A DNA stretch of 12,032 bases from Nostoc sp. CHAB 5715 (GCF_020829685.1 NZ_JAIVFR010000084.1:1-12032), one strand, 5' to 3'; counted from the stretch's first letter, positions 1 to 6,957 are shown. Made by a program: numbers and translations. The notes: generated from the letters alone by a model not told the origin.

Positions 1-442
1 GTTGCACAAAATTGCTCCAATCTCCTCCTTTTAAACCATAAGCAACTAGAATAACCGTGGCTACTGTCAAGACAACCCCAGTCACACGAGAATCTAGCAC
101 CTTGAGTAAGGCATTTTTTTTACCGACAAACTTATTATTTGGTTCCCTAAAGGCTAAATAGGGTAATAAGGCAAATGCCCCGACTCCGAAAGAGGCAGTA
201 GCAAATAGCCAAGCAGGTATTTTTTGCTCTCTACCATCAATAAACACTAATGCGCTGTAAATAATAGGCCAGATGCCCATGAGGTTGAATAGTGCTATGA
301 CTAACGGATTAATGCCTTGCCACTGGCCAGTAGAAAGGTTTTTAATTAACTCGAATGTACCAGGTTGCTCAGGAGGCGCGAGGAAAAAAGCATAGGTAGT
401 GAATCCCAGCCACAGCAAGCCGAAGGCAATTTTTCTAACCAT
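1..442 (-). CDS. Conserved small integral membrane protein, 3' end outside window
   Basis: The reading frame opens at an ATG at 442-440 and stays open for 147 codons to the window edge, so the C-terminus is missing. Hydrophobic stretches at about residues 5-22, 47-68, 75-95 and 125-140 suggest four membrane segments. The second contains NPLVIALFNLMGIWPIIYSA, and the pattern FGVGAFALLPYLAFREPN follows. I recall this pattern from uncharacterised membrane proteins conserved in cyanobacteria (and possibly plastid-targeted plant proteins), but I cannot name a family and assign no function. The gene lies 105 bp downstream of hrcA on the same strand. A short hairpin between them is not followed by a T-run, so read-through is possible. 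No good Shine-Dalgarno sequence precedes the ATG, which is common in cyanobacteria. That it is a real gene is well supported; its role is unknown. Confidence 0.75.
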   Translation of the reverse strand, partial: MVRKIAFGLLWLGFTTYAFFLAPPEQPGTFELIKNLSTGQWQGINPLVIALFNLMGIWPIIYSALVFIDGREQKIPAWLFATASFGVGAFALLPYLAFREPNNKFVGKKNALLKVLDSRVTGVVLTVATVILVAYGLKGGDWSNFVQ

Positions 443-525
443 GAAAGAGTTAAGTAGTATTAATTATTGATTTTGCCACTATAAATTCGGCTTATCTACC
501 CGCTATGGTATTGTTCTTTTGTCTA

Positions 526-540
526 AACCTGTAGCAGGTT
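526..540. repeat. Short perfect hairpin after hrcA
   Basis: AACCTG, a 3-base loop, then CAGGTT gives a 6-bp stem just past the hrcA stop codon. On the minus strand it is followed by TAGACAAAAG rather than a T-run, so it is at best a weak terminator or an RNA 3'-end structure. Confidence 0.35.
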
Positions 541-547
541 GTCTCTA

Positions 548-1654
548 TTAAGGATTGAAATAACTGAAAGCTTCTGAGAGGTAATCAGCAGCAGATGCTA
601 CTACTGCGATCGCACTTTCATAATCTAGACGCGTTGGCCCTAAAACTCCCACACTTCCTACTGGTATTGAACCTCGGCGATAGGTGGAAGAAATCAAGGT
701 GCAGGTGCGTATCGGTTCTAGAAGATTTTCTGCGCCAATGCGAACCGTTACCTTTGACTTACCCACATCCTCAAGCTCTGGTTCCTCAAATATTAATCGC
801 CATAGTTGGTCTTGTTCTTCTTCCAGCAGGTGGATAATTGTTTGTACCTGCTGTAACTGGGAAAATTCTGGCTGGCGCAAAACTTCTGACACACCCCGAA
901 ACATAATTTGGGTTGCAGTCGGTGCATGAGTGCGACGAGTCAATTCGGCAACTGAATTTTTCAAGAATTCCCCGTAGCGTTGGAATTCCTGATCTAATTC
1001 GCTCCAGTTGAGTTTGGCTAATTCCAACAGACTTCGCCCCCGCAAGTGGGTATTCAAAAAGTTAGAAACAATTTGTAACTCGCGATCAATTACCTCTGAT
1101 TCCCGTTGTATTTCCTCTGGTATTGGTGACAAATCCATCAACTTGGAATGTGTTTCATAACTATCGGTAACAACAATTAACATGATCCGCCCCGCTTCAA
1201 TTTGCACTAATTGCAGATGTCGCAATAGCGCTGTGGTAGTTTGCGGCATAGTAATCAAGCTAATGCAACCACTTAAGGTTGCTAAAATTTGTGCGGCTCC
1301 TTGCAGTAGGGTTTCTAAACTCCAATCTTCCCACTGGAGGCGCTTTTGCAATGCCACCTCTACTTCTCGTCCTAAAGTTTCCGTTCGCGTAGCGTCTCGC
1401 AGAGAAGGTATTAGCTGGTCAACATAAATACGATAGCCTGAATCTGAAGGGACACGTCCAGCAGAGGCGTGTGGTTGGTAGAGTAACCCGGATTTTTCTA
1501 AAACGGCCATCACATTGCGAATTGTGGCTGAACTTACACCCAGGTCGTATTCCTCGACCAAAGCTTTTGAACCAACAGGCTCTGCCGTAGCAATGTAGTG
1601 ACGTACCGTTGCCCAAAGTATATGCTGTTGTCGATTTGTTAACTGGACTTCCAT
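548..1654 (-). CDS. hrcA: Heat-inducible transcription repressor HrcA
   Basis: HrcA represses the groESL/dnaK chaperone operons by binding CIRCE operators, and GroEL normally keeps it active. The N-terminal winged-helix domain is clear: [17 protein letters not shown] at residues 5-21, EPVGSKAL at 25-32, [15 protein letters not shown] at 39-53 and [16 protein letters not shown] at 64-79. The regulatory and dimerisation region follows, with [18 protein letters not shown] and a C-terminal segment ending [16 protein letters not shown] chose the ATG at 1654 ([10 protein letters not shown]), giving 368 residues. A TTG 24 bases further upstream would only add MPPSITYP, which lies before the usual family start. 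Residues 82-92 ([11 protein letters not shown]) are encoded by a dispersed DNA repeat inserted in frame just after the DNA-binding domain. No CIRCE element (TTAGCACTC-N9-GAGTGCTAA) was seen in the window, so its targets lie elsewhere. Confidence 0.96.
   Translation of the reverse strand: MEVQLTNRQQHILWATVRHYIATAEPVGSKALVEEYDLGVSSATIRNVMAVLEKSGLLYQPHASAGRVPSDSGYRIYVDQLIPSLRDATRTETLGREVEVALQKRLQWEDWSLETLLQGAAQILATLSGCISLITMPQTTTALLRHLQLVQIEAGRIMLIVVTDSYETHSKLMDLSPIPEEIQRESEVIDRELQIVSNFLNTHLRGRSLLELAKLNWSELDQEFQRYGEFLKNSVAELTRRTHAPTATQIMFRGVSEVLRQPEFSQLQQVQTIIHLLEEEQDQLWRLIFEEPELEDVGKSKVTVRIGAENLLEPIRTCTLISSTYRRGSIPVGSVGVLGPTRLDYESAIAVVASAADYLSEAFSYFNP
1381..1411. repeat. Dispersed 'TTCGCGTAGCGTCTC' repeat inside hrcA
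   Basis: These 31 bases match 11406-11436 at 30 of 31 positions (one C/T difference). Degenerate relatives lie at 4794-4819 and 9784-9808. The repeat is in frame within hrcA and encodes SLRDATRT on the minus strand. Such short repeats are scattered through genomes of filamentous cyanobacteria. Confidence 0.85.
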
Positions 1655-2079
1655 AGGGTATGTAATGCTTGGCGGCAAATTTTAATCAAAGTCTGGAAAA
1701 ATTTTTGGATTTGATTGAAAACTAAGAATATTAATAATTTATTAAGATAACAAATTATACGATTATATTGTGATCATTAATCTTAAGGTTCACGTACACC
1801 ACTGTTTTGCAGCCAAAGCTGAGAGTTTGAATTTACAACATCCTTTCCTGCCTTATTTTTGCATAATTCTACACTTATAAAAGTATTATTGTATACGTAT
1901 TTTTGCGGCGATCGCAGCGAAAATTGGGGTCGAAAAGTTTCGCCAATGCAAATATTTAGCCAGTGAAGAAAGTTCCAACCTTTCCTGGCAAGCCCCTATG
2001 TTTATATATTGCTATTTTCAGCATACCAAAAGCAAGATGGAAGAATAACTTATATCTGAGTAATGCACCTAAACACAAG
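1655..2079. other. Intergenic stretch upstream of hrcA, AT-rich, no gene seen
   Basis: This 425-bp gap between the rhodanese stop and the hrcA start holds no open frame of note. It is very AT-rich at 1680-1770, where the hrcA promoter should lie. It contains one HIP1 octamer (about 1908-1915), a small palindrome GGAAAAATTTTTGG near 1695 and an NtcA-like GTA-N8-TAC at 1883-1896 that may be chance. Confidence 0.6.
1754..1767 (-). promoter_or_regulatory. Possible -10 boxes for hrcA
   Basis: Read on the minus strand, two TATAAT hexamers occur at 1762-1767 and 1754-1759, about 100 bp upstream of the hrcA ATG. No convincing -35 element stands at the right distance, and the region is AT-rich enough for chance matches. 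Treat as a candidate only. Confidence 0.25.
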
Positions 2080-2412
2080 CTAATACTGGGGAATTGAATG
2101 GTCTACTAAGAGGGAGTAAGCATCAATACCACCCGAAATATTTTGCACATTTGTAAAACCTTGAGCAATTAACCACTGGCACATCTGAGCAGAGCGGATG
2201 CCGTGGTGGCATAGTACAAGGGTTTCAGCTTGGGGATTGAAGAGGGTAGGAACTTGATCTCCCCATTCGGCAAATTGACTTAAGGGTAGGTTAACAAAGC
2301 CCTCAATGCTAGCAATCTCTAATTCTTGTGGTTCGCGTACATCTACTAGCTGAATACTTGCATCACCAGAAGAAAGACGTTGTGCCAGTTCTTGTACACT
2401 AATCTGGTTCAT
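2080..2412 (-). CDS. Single-domain rhodanese-like sulfurtransferase
   Basis: This 110-residue protein has the length of a single rhodanese domain (GlpE/PspE-like). Seen in sequence: LVDVREPQELEIASIEG at residues 22-38 (the CH2-type DVRE..E motif), NLPLSQF at 41-47, and the active-site loop CHHGIRS at 68-74. Cys68 would carry the persulfide; the fold then continues through WLIAQGFTNVQNISGGIDAY (80-99). Enzymes of this type move sulfane sulfur from thiosulfate or a persulfide donor to an acceptor. The natural substrate cannot be read from sequence. There is no signal peptide, so it is probably cytoplasmic. It lies upstream of hrcA on the same strand, but a 425-bp gap argues against a shared operon. 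It diverges from the DUF3352 gene, with 156 bp for both promoters. The ATG at 2412 is the natural start. Confidence 0.93.
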   Translation of the reverse strand: MNQISVQELAQRLSSGDASIQLVDVREPQELEIASIEGFVNLPLSQFAEWGDQVPTLFNPQAETLVLCHHGIRSAQMCQWLIAQGFTNVQNISGGIDAYSLLVDHSIPQY

Positions 2413-2568
2413 GGGTTAACTAAAAGAATTCCCTATAAACAGCCCTAATCCTATTTATGGTGACAGAAAATCTCTGCCTTTGCATGAGTATCCATTCTCA
2501 AGAAGGCTGATAGATTCTGGTAGGCTTTCTGCTTAAATGGCTGTAAATCGTCTTTTTAAAGGTTTAAT

Positions 2569-4230
2569 GTGAATAGGCAACGTTCATTTATTGGTTTTAT
2601 CGTAGCAGGCGCGATCGCACTGTTAGTAATTGCGATCGCTAGTTTTTACTGGTTTTTCGCCAAAAATCCGGCTAACCTCATTGTTTCTACCGGACAGCCT
2701 AGTGCAGCCATATTTGTGTCGAAACTGTCCCCTGCAATGGTTTCATTGCTGACGAATCCCGATCGGTTGCAGGCGTTGGAGGGTGAAGGAGAACTATCTA
2801 AACTCAAAACCAGTTTATTCGCCAAGAGTGGTATAGATTACAAACAAGACGTTCAACCCTGGTTAGGGAACGAAATTACACTAGCTATCACCACCTTAGA
2901 TATCGATCGCGATCGAGAAAACGGACAGCAGCCAGGGTATCTGTTGGCACTAGCAACCAAGCAAGCACAGAAAAGCCGCGAGTTTGTTGAGTTGTTGTTT
3001 TCCAAACGAGCCTTAGCTGGAGCAAACTTAGCTGTTGAACAATACAAAGGTGTAAAGCTAATTTATGACAATTCTCAACCAGAGCAGGACTGGCTTGCAG
3101 GTGCTGTTGTTGGTGAAGACTTTGTGTTGTTTGCCAACGATCCGAAGGTGCTGCGAGATGCCATCAATAACGTCCAAGCGCCCGATCTAAATTTGACTAG
3201 CTCCCCCAAATACCAAAAAGCGACAAAACAATTTCCCAAAGGGGGTTTAGCTGTAGCTTTCTTGAATCTTCCCATTGTGGCAAAATGGCAAGGTTTAGAA
3301 TTGCCAGAACAAACCTACGACAGCGAAATTATTTCCCTGGCGTTGAACCCCAAAGGTTTGCTAGCAGAAACCTCCTTTCTAACTTCATCGGAAATTGTTT
3401 CCCCATCTTCACCACTATCTAAACCTGTAGGAGCATTGAAGTATGTTCCAGCTTCCGCAGGTTTGGCAATTTCTGGCTCAAATTTAAGTAATTTGGGTAA
3501 CAGTGATTTAGCTAAACTCTGGAGACAAGCAACAGCAACTATATATGGTTCTGAGGAAGATGTGGTTTCTCGGTTCGCAAAACCTTTGGCGGATGTTCAA
3601 AAACGCTGGGGTATAAACTTACCAGAGGATATTTTCAGTTGGGTACAAGGAGAATATGCCATAGCATTGTTACCTGCGAAAGAGCAAACAATCCCTCATT
3701 GGATTTTTGCGGTGGAAAAATCTGAGAGTGTGGAACAAGGCGTTGCTCGATTAGATGCGATCGCCTCATCAAATGGACTCAGCATTAATCCCCTGACTAT
3801 AGACAAGCAAAAAATCTCTGCTTGGACAGAGTTAACTACGGCTACAAAAAAAAGTGATGTTAAAGAGGGAACATCCTTCAGTATTGAAACAGAAGTGCGA
3901 GGATTGCATACAACTTTAGGAAATTACGAAATTTTCACCTCTGACTTAGAAACGATGGATGAAATTCTCACAGCCAAGGATAATTCCTTAATTGACAATC
4001 CCAATTTCCAAGATAGTATTGCTGCGATTCACCAACCAAATCAAGGCTATATATATCTTGACTGGACAAAAAGCCAGAATTTGTTAGAGCGTCAAGTACC
4101 GATTCTCAAGTTAGTGGAAGTTTTAGGGAAACCGTTTTTTGATAATCTGCGATCGCTCACAGTCAGCAGTTATGGAACTGATACAGGAGCGCTCAAAGGT
4201 GGCGTTTTCTTCCAATTCAATAACTCGTGA
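2569..4230 (+). CDS. DUF3352-type membrane-anchored protein
   Basis: The 553-residue product has a short basic N-terminus (MNRQRS) and one hydrophobic segment at about residues 7-30 (GFIVAGAIALLVIAIASFYW), which predicts an anchor with a large domain outside the cytoplasm, in periplasm or lumen. The body alternates LSKLKTSLFAKSGIDYKQDV, PWLGNEITLAI, QWLGVRL-like segments and KRWGINLPEDIFSWVQGEYA. The paired 'WLG-E-LAI' and 'W-GEYAIAL' blocks are characteristic, as I recall, of cyanobacterial DUF3352 proteins, whose function is unknown. The start is GTG at 2569: AAAGG at 2558-2562 lies six bases before it, while the overlapping ATG at 2567 meets a stop at once. Two HIP1 octamers lie within the codons of the membrane segment. 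A strong stem-loop follows 20 bp after the stop, so it is probably monocistronic. Confidence 0.85.
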   Translation: MNRQRSFIGFIVAGAIALLVIAIASFYWFFAKNPANLIVSTGQPSAAIFVSKLSPAMVSLLTNPDRLQALEGEGELSKLKTSLFAKSGIDYKQDVQPWLGNEITLAITTLDIDRDRENGQQPGYLLALATKQAQKSREFVELLFSKRALAGANLAVEQYKGVKLIYDNSQPEQDWLAGAVVGEDFVLFANDPKVLRDAINNVQAPDLNLTSSPKYQKATKQFPKGGLAVAFLNLPIVAKWQGLELPEQTYDSEIISLALNPKGLLAETSFLTSSEIVSPSSPLSKPVGALKYVPASAGLAISGSNLSNLGNSDLAKLWRQATATIYGSEEDVVSRFAKPLADVQKRWGINLPEDIFSWVQGEYAIALLPAKEQTIPHWIFAVEKSESVEQGVARLDAIASSNGLSINPLTIDKQKISAWTELTTATKKSDVKEGTSFSIETEVRGLHTTLGNYEIFTSDLETMDEILTAKDNSLIDNPNFQDSIAAIHQPNQGYIYLDWTKSQNLLERQVPILKLVEVLGKPFFDNLRSLTVSSYGTDTGALKGGVFFQFNNS

Positions 4231-4250
4231 AATTTTCATAAAAGCTCAAG

Positions 4251-4290
4251 TGCAGAAGGTTAAAAATCCTTTAACCTTCTGCATTTTCTT
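4251..4290 (+). terminator. Rho-independent-type terminator of the DUF3352 gene
   Basis: TGCAGAAGGTTAAA at 4251-4264 pairs perfectly with TTTAACCTTCTGCA at 4270-4283 (14-bp stem, 5-base loop). TTTTCTT follows on the plus strand. It sits 20 bp after the stop codon of the upstream gene. Confidence 0.85.
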
Positions 4291-4499
4291 GTCCCATAAT
4301 ATTTACGTAGATTTTCTGTAGCATCTGCTATTTGTATTTGTAATCTTTGGATAGGTACTGGCTGCTGGCCTATAAATGTCAGTAGACCGAAAAGTTTTGC
4401 TATCGCTAAAAAATAGTAGTCTGTGATACCGTTTATTCAGGAATGTACAAAATTTGCATCTCTGGCTTCTAGTTCGTGAAAACTAAACTGCGATCGCTC
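4260..4499 (-). pseudogene. Possible gene remnant, frame broken by one TGA
   Basis: Read on the minus strand, one frame gives RSQFSFHELEARDANFVHS, a TGA at 4439-4437, then continues in the same frame with GITDYYFLAIAKLFGLLTF and VPIQRLQIQIADATENLRKY before stopping at 4260. The residue mix (a hydrophobic stretch followed by an amphipathic, charged helix) looks more protein-like than the other frames, and no start codon follows the TGA. The last ten codons run through the terminator of the DUF3352 gene, so the original C-terminus is probably lost. I do not recognise the family. It could still be a chance open frame. Confidence 0.3.
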
Positions 4500-4599
4500 G
4501 GCATTGGGCACGAAGATCCAATGGAGAGTCAATAAAACTAGGGGTGTAAGGGTGTAGGGGACCCCATAACTGAAGTTAGGGGCTTGATGCCTTGACGCC

Positions 4600-4629
4600 G
4601 TATTTCTCGATACGTAGTACGAGAAATAC
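4600..4629. repeat. Perfect 10-bp inverted repeat
   Basis: GTATTTCTCG (4600-4609) pairs with CGAGAAATAC (4620-4629) across a 10-base loop that contains the palindrome TACGTA. T-rich sequence (TCTTTTTTCTTC) follows on the plus strand, so it could act as a weak terminator or be the end of a small repeat. Confidence 0.6.
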
Positions 4630-4725
4630 ATCTTTTTTCTTCTCCATGTTTCAAAACTCTTTCTTGTACCCAATATTTGGGGCGGGTTTTCCCCTATACC
4701 CCTACCACCATGCAACCCCTACACC

Positions 4726-4740
4726 CGCCCCAAAGGGGCG
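4726..4740. repeat. GC-rich hairpin CGCCCC-AAA-GGGGCG
   Basis: A 6-bp stem with a 3-base loop, with no T-run on the plus side. It lies just upstream of the gene remnant at 4807. Confidence 0.5.
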
Positions 4741-4793
4741 TGGTCAATGATTAAATCCCCAAAGAAAGAGGGCCGAAGCCCCCAAACATAAAA

Positions 4794-4819
4794 TGCGTTC
4801 GCGTAGCGTGCCGAAGGCA
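4794..4819. repeat. Dispersed repeat, 'GCGTTCGCGTAGCGTGCCGA' type
   Basis: A variant of the repeat seen in hrcA and at 11406-11436: the first half (GTTCGCGTAGCGT) is identical, the second half diverges (GCCGAAGGCA). It lies at the broken 5' edge of the plus-strand remnant that follows. Confidence 0.7.
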
Positions 4820-5020
4820 AGCAACATCCTAAAATTAGCCAATTGCCTCCGCAAAAAACAGCTTGGCAACACTTACCAACTAAGCCTGTAAGAATTCCTG
4901 AAATATTTGAACCGGAAGCATTAATCTATGTGCGATCGCTGGATGGACAATGTAGCCCATTTGAGGCGATCATCTCTGCATTAGATAAACTTAACCCAGA
5001 GGAGCCAAGATACACAGTGC
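4807..5020 (+). pseudogene. N-terminal remnant of an unrecognised protein
   Basis: A plus-strand frame opens after a TAG inside a dispersed repeat and reads KISQLPPQKTAWQHLPTKP, VRIPEIFEPEALIYVRSLD and SPFEAIISALDKLNPEEPRY. The basic 'LPTKPVRIPE' opening followed by amphipathic helices resembles the N-termini of small DNA-binding or antitoxin-like cyanobacterial proteins, but I cannot name a family. No ATG start remains; the TTG at 4843 would lie within the conserved-looking part. After about 5020 the frame loses its protein-like character (SRISLSPSSPQVITC), and minus-strand coding begins. It looks like a gene whose start was lost to the repeat and whose 3' part was replaced. Confidence 0.4.
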
Positions 5021-5249
5021 AGAAGCATTCTAGAATATCGCTTTCCCCTTCAAGCCCCCAGGTGATTACCTGTCTGCCTTGGGCCATAGCAAAGATTCTA
5101 ATCAGCGATTCACGCGAAAGTGTTAACTGTTCCCCCATGATTTCTTTAGCGCTGGGGCTAACAATTAGCTTGGTTTCAGGGTCTTTGATAGCCTTAACAT
5201 TACGTGCGATCGCTTTCCACTCATCAACAATCGCAGAGAGCCGAGATAG
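4926..5249 (-). pseudogene. Remnant of an unrecognised gene, opposite strand
   Basis: The minus frame between TAG stops reads SRLSAIVDEWKAIARNVKAI, KDPETKLIVSPSAKEIMGEQ and LTLSRESLIRIFAMAQGRQV, then ITWGLEGESDILE. The balance of charged and hydrophobic residues looks like a genuine soluble protein. No ATG precedes the conserved-looking part; the only Met start (5138) would drop the first third. Past about 5020 the frame becomes cysteine-rich and unconvincing, so the true 3' end is probably lost where it abuts the plus-strand remnant. Family not recognised. Confidence 0.4.
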
Positions 5250-5515
5250 CTACATACTGGGAAATTAAGGCTGAAAACTATTATCCTGCTTAGGTTTGGT
5301 AATTTGCTATGCCTGCGGCGGTAAACTACGCTCTCCTTAATCGCGCAGATGTAATGGGCGAGGCGAGGCGATCGCATCCAAAAAGCGAGGGATAACAGTA
5401 CAATGGCACTCAAATTTTCTGGAATTCCCCATCTAGGCGGTGTAGTCCTTATTAGAACAGCGACTTATAAATAACTTCTATAAATAGCCCTTGGGGAATA
5501 TAACCCCATCAAAAG
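5250..5515. other. Intergenic stretch, no gene recognised
   Basis: Frames here give no convincing protein. It contains one HIP1 octamer at 5368-5375 and a GC-rich patch at 5310-5330 that resembles dispersed cyanobacterial repeats, and it ends at the stem-loop at 5516. Confidence 0.5.
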
Positions 5516-5540
5516 CCCAGTCATCCCGACTGGGTTTTTG
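5516..5540. terminator. Stem-loop terminator, possibly bidirectional
   Basis: CCCAGTC (5516-5522) pairs with GACTGGG (5528-5534) around ATCCC and is followed by TTTTTGG on the plus strand. AAAA precedes the left arm, so the minus strand also has a CTTTTG tail. It lies among gene remnants, so the gene it once served is unclear. Confidence 0.75.
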
Positions 5541-5756
5541 GTAATAGAGCGATCGCTCTCCCGCCAAGAAGCTGCGATCGCTGATTGTCTAATCCCCACC
5601 AAAGTACAACCGTTGCGACCCCCGCACCATGACTAAAACCACAGTTCACCCGAAATTGCCAGCATCAATGGTTGACAGTCGATTGAGTCGGACATCAGCT
5701 AATGAATGAGTTCGCTATTGTGTATGATGATAATATTTTAAATTTGCAGCATAACT
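5541..5756. other. Intergenic stretch with two HIP1 octamers
   Basis: HIP1 copies lie at 5549-5556 and 5574-5581. A 26-codon ATG frame at 5630-5710 is too short and unremarkable to call. The minus-strand recombinase frame runs into this stretch but is no longer homologous-looking here. Confidence 0.45.
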
Positions 5757-6075
5757 TAATATATAGCGTTATTCGTGCTATGCGATCGCCCCTCACCACA
5801 TCACTATCACCCCGCGCTTTGAGGTCGCGCCACTTTAAACCACAGAGTTCACTTACCCGTAAACCAGCAAAATAAAGTAAACGGATGATAGTGCGATCGC
5901 GTCCATTAGTAGTGGAATTTATCAGTAATTGTACTTCCTCTTGGGTGAGAATTCTTTCTGCCAATCGATTTTTCGCCTTGGGTGACTTGATTAACACTCC
6001 TAAGTTAGCCGATATCACCCCAAGCTGTTTAGCATATGTTGGTCGTGTTAAAAAATTAGTTGTCGCGTAGAATAA
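5757..6075 (-). pseudogene. Truncated tyrosine recombinase (XerC/D- or phage-integrase-like)
   Basis: The minus frame reads YAKQLGVISANLGVLIKSPK, then AERILTQEEVQLLINSTTNG, RDRTIIRLLYFAGLRVSELC and GLKWRDLKARGD. The pattern LTQEEV...RDRTIIRLLYFAGLRVSEL.GLKW.DL is the start of the catalytic domain of the tyrosine recombinase family, with the first catalytic Arg in GLRVSE. Only this part remains: the N-terminal core-binding domain is mostly absent, and everything after the first Arg (the Lys, the HxxR box and the nucleophilic Tyr) is missing. Beyond ARGD the frame continues through a HIP1 site into unrelated residues and stops near 5695. The frame is open back to a TGA near 6080, and GTG at 6018 is the only plausible start inside. 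It cannot be an active recombinase and marks an old mobile element or integration site. Confidence 0.8.
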
Positions 6076-6105
6076 CTGTAGTCATCAATGAGAATTGCGA
6101 TCACT

Positions 6106-6693
6106 ATGACTGCAACCACCAAAAAACTGACATTTGTAGAGTATCTTTTATATAACGATGGCACGGATACTCAATATGAATTGGTAGATGGAGAATTAAT
6201 ACCCATGAGTCTTAGCACTGGCAAGCACGGTGGCATCTCCAAGTTTTTAGAACGAATCTTTGATGACGAAAGTGACTTCAGGGGCAAAAATTGGACAGCA
6301 CAAAAGTTTTCTGTTGGAGTGCGTTCGCCACGTGGGGGACGTTGGGACACCTCACGAATTCCAGATGTGGTAGTGTTGCCAACACAGCAGTGGGAAGCAC
6401 TTTCTAATCGAGAAGCTGTGATTGAACTCAACGAAACTCCTCCCATACTAGTAGTAGAAGTCGTCAGCGAATCTACACAAACCACAGACTATCGCAGCAA
6501 GCGTTCTGAATATGCTGTTCTGGAAATTCCCGAATACTGGATTGTTGACCCAATTCAAGAGATGGTAACAGTATGCACCCTAGTAGAAGGGTTCTATGAT
6601 GCTGTTGCATTCCGAGGACAAGAACGCATAATCTCTTCCACTTTTCGACAGTTGGATTTGAGTGCCGAACAAGTCTTGGCAGGACGGAAGTGA
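6106..6693 (+). CDS. Uma2-family (DUF820) putative endonuclease, copy 1
   Basis: The Uma2 family has a PD-(D/E)XK nuclease fold and is greatly expanded in cyanobacteria; its biological role is not established. This 195-residue protein shows the typical opening KLTFVEYLLYNDGTDTQYEL and VDGELIPM (residues 7-34). The predicted metal/catalytic residues are Asp87 in IPDVVVL, Glu118 in ILVVEVVSES and Lys132 in DYRSKRSEYA. The signature IPEYWIVDP is at 141-149, and the C-terminal tail FRQLDLSAEQVLAG is typical. I prefer ATG at 6106 (MTATTKKLTF), matching the usual family start; the ATG at 6088 adds only MRIAIT. All key residues are present, so it is probably intact. It lies between a dead recombinase and palindromic repeats and faces a second Uma2 gene. 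No clear terminator follows. Confidence 0.88.
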   Translation: MTATTKKLTFVEYLLYNDGTDTQYELVDGELIPMSLSTGKHGGISKFLERIFDDESDFRGKNWTAQKFSVGVRSPRGGRWDTSRIPDVVVLPTQQWEALSNREAVIELNETPPILVVEVVSESTQTTDYRSKRSEYAVLEIPEYWIVDPIQEMVTVCTLVEGFYDAVAFRGQERIISSTFRQLDLSAEQVLAGRK

Positions 6694-6957
6694 ACTGTCA
6701 ATTACTAAGCTCACGTGCATCTAAATTTGATAATTTCGCGCCTGAACCCGTTTGCTGCCTTAGGTTGCCCTGTAAAACTAGATGACGAACAGCTTACCAA
6801 CCCAATTCATCACTCCAATAGCCCACATCAACAAGGCTTTCGCCAATCTTGGGAAGATCGATTGGGGAGGCGATGGAGTATGTCGCGCCTAGCGATCGCA
6901 CTTCTAGAGTTAAGAAAGTAGAGGCGATACTGGTGGGGAGCATCCCACTTTTTTACA
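6694..6957. other. Gap after the first Uma2 gene
   Basis: No sure gene. Plus-strand open frames here lack protein character. One 49-codon minus frame is listed separately as a weak candidate. HIP1 occurs once near 6892. Confidence 0.45.
6794..6943 (-). CDS. Weak candidate small protein, 49 residues
   Basis: An ATG at 6943 opens a minus frame of 49 codons ending with TAA at 6796-6794. It includes FLTLEVRSLGATYSIASPID and LPKIGESLVDVGYWSDELGW. The composition is protein-like, and it is more convincing than the overlapping plus frames. There is no Shine-Dalgarno sequence and I do not recognise a family. It could be a remnant of a larger gene or chance. Confidence 0.22.
   Translation of the reverse strand: MLPTSIASTFLTLEVRSLGATYSIASPIDLPKIGESLVDVGYWSDELGW

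Larger units (their letters stand above)
4500..4793. other. Non-coding stretch with inverted repeats
   Basis: No credible gene is seen. An open minus frame across this part (up to 4715) has low-complexity, unprotein-like composition. The stretch is G/C-tract rich (GGGGACCCC near 4557, CCCCTA repeats near 4691-4720). It holds a 10-bp inverted repeat at 4600-4629 and small GC hairpins at 4726-4740 and 4771-4782. Confidence 0.5.

Noticed and set aside
4437..4715. 92-codon minus frame starting MHGGRGIGEN
   Set aside because: It runs through G/C tracts and inverted repeats and has low-complexity composition with no domain. Only its last part (4437-4499) looks coding and is treated with the remnant at 4260-4499.
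5630..5710. 26-codon ATG frame MTKTTVHPK...
   Set aside because: It is too short, has no ribosome-binding site and no recognisable similarity.
6088..6105. Upstream ATG for the first Uma2 gene
   Set aside because: It adds six residues before the usual MTATT-type family start and has no better ribosome-binding site.
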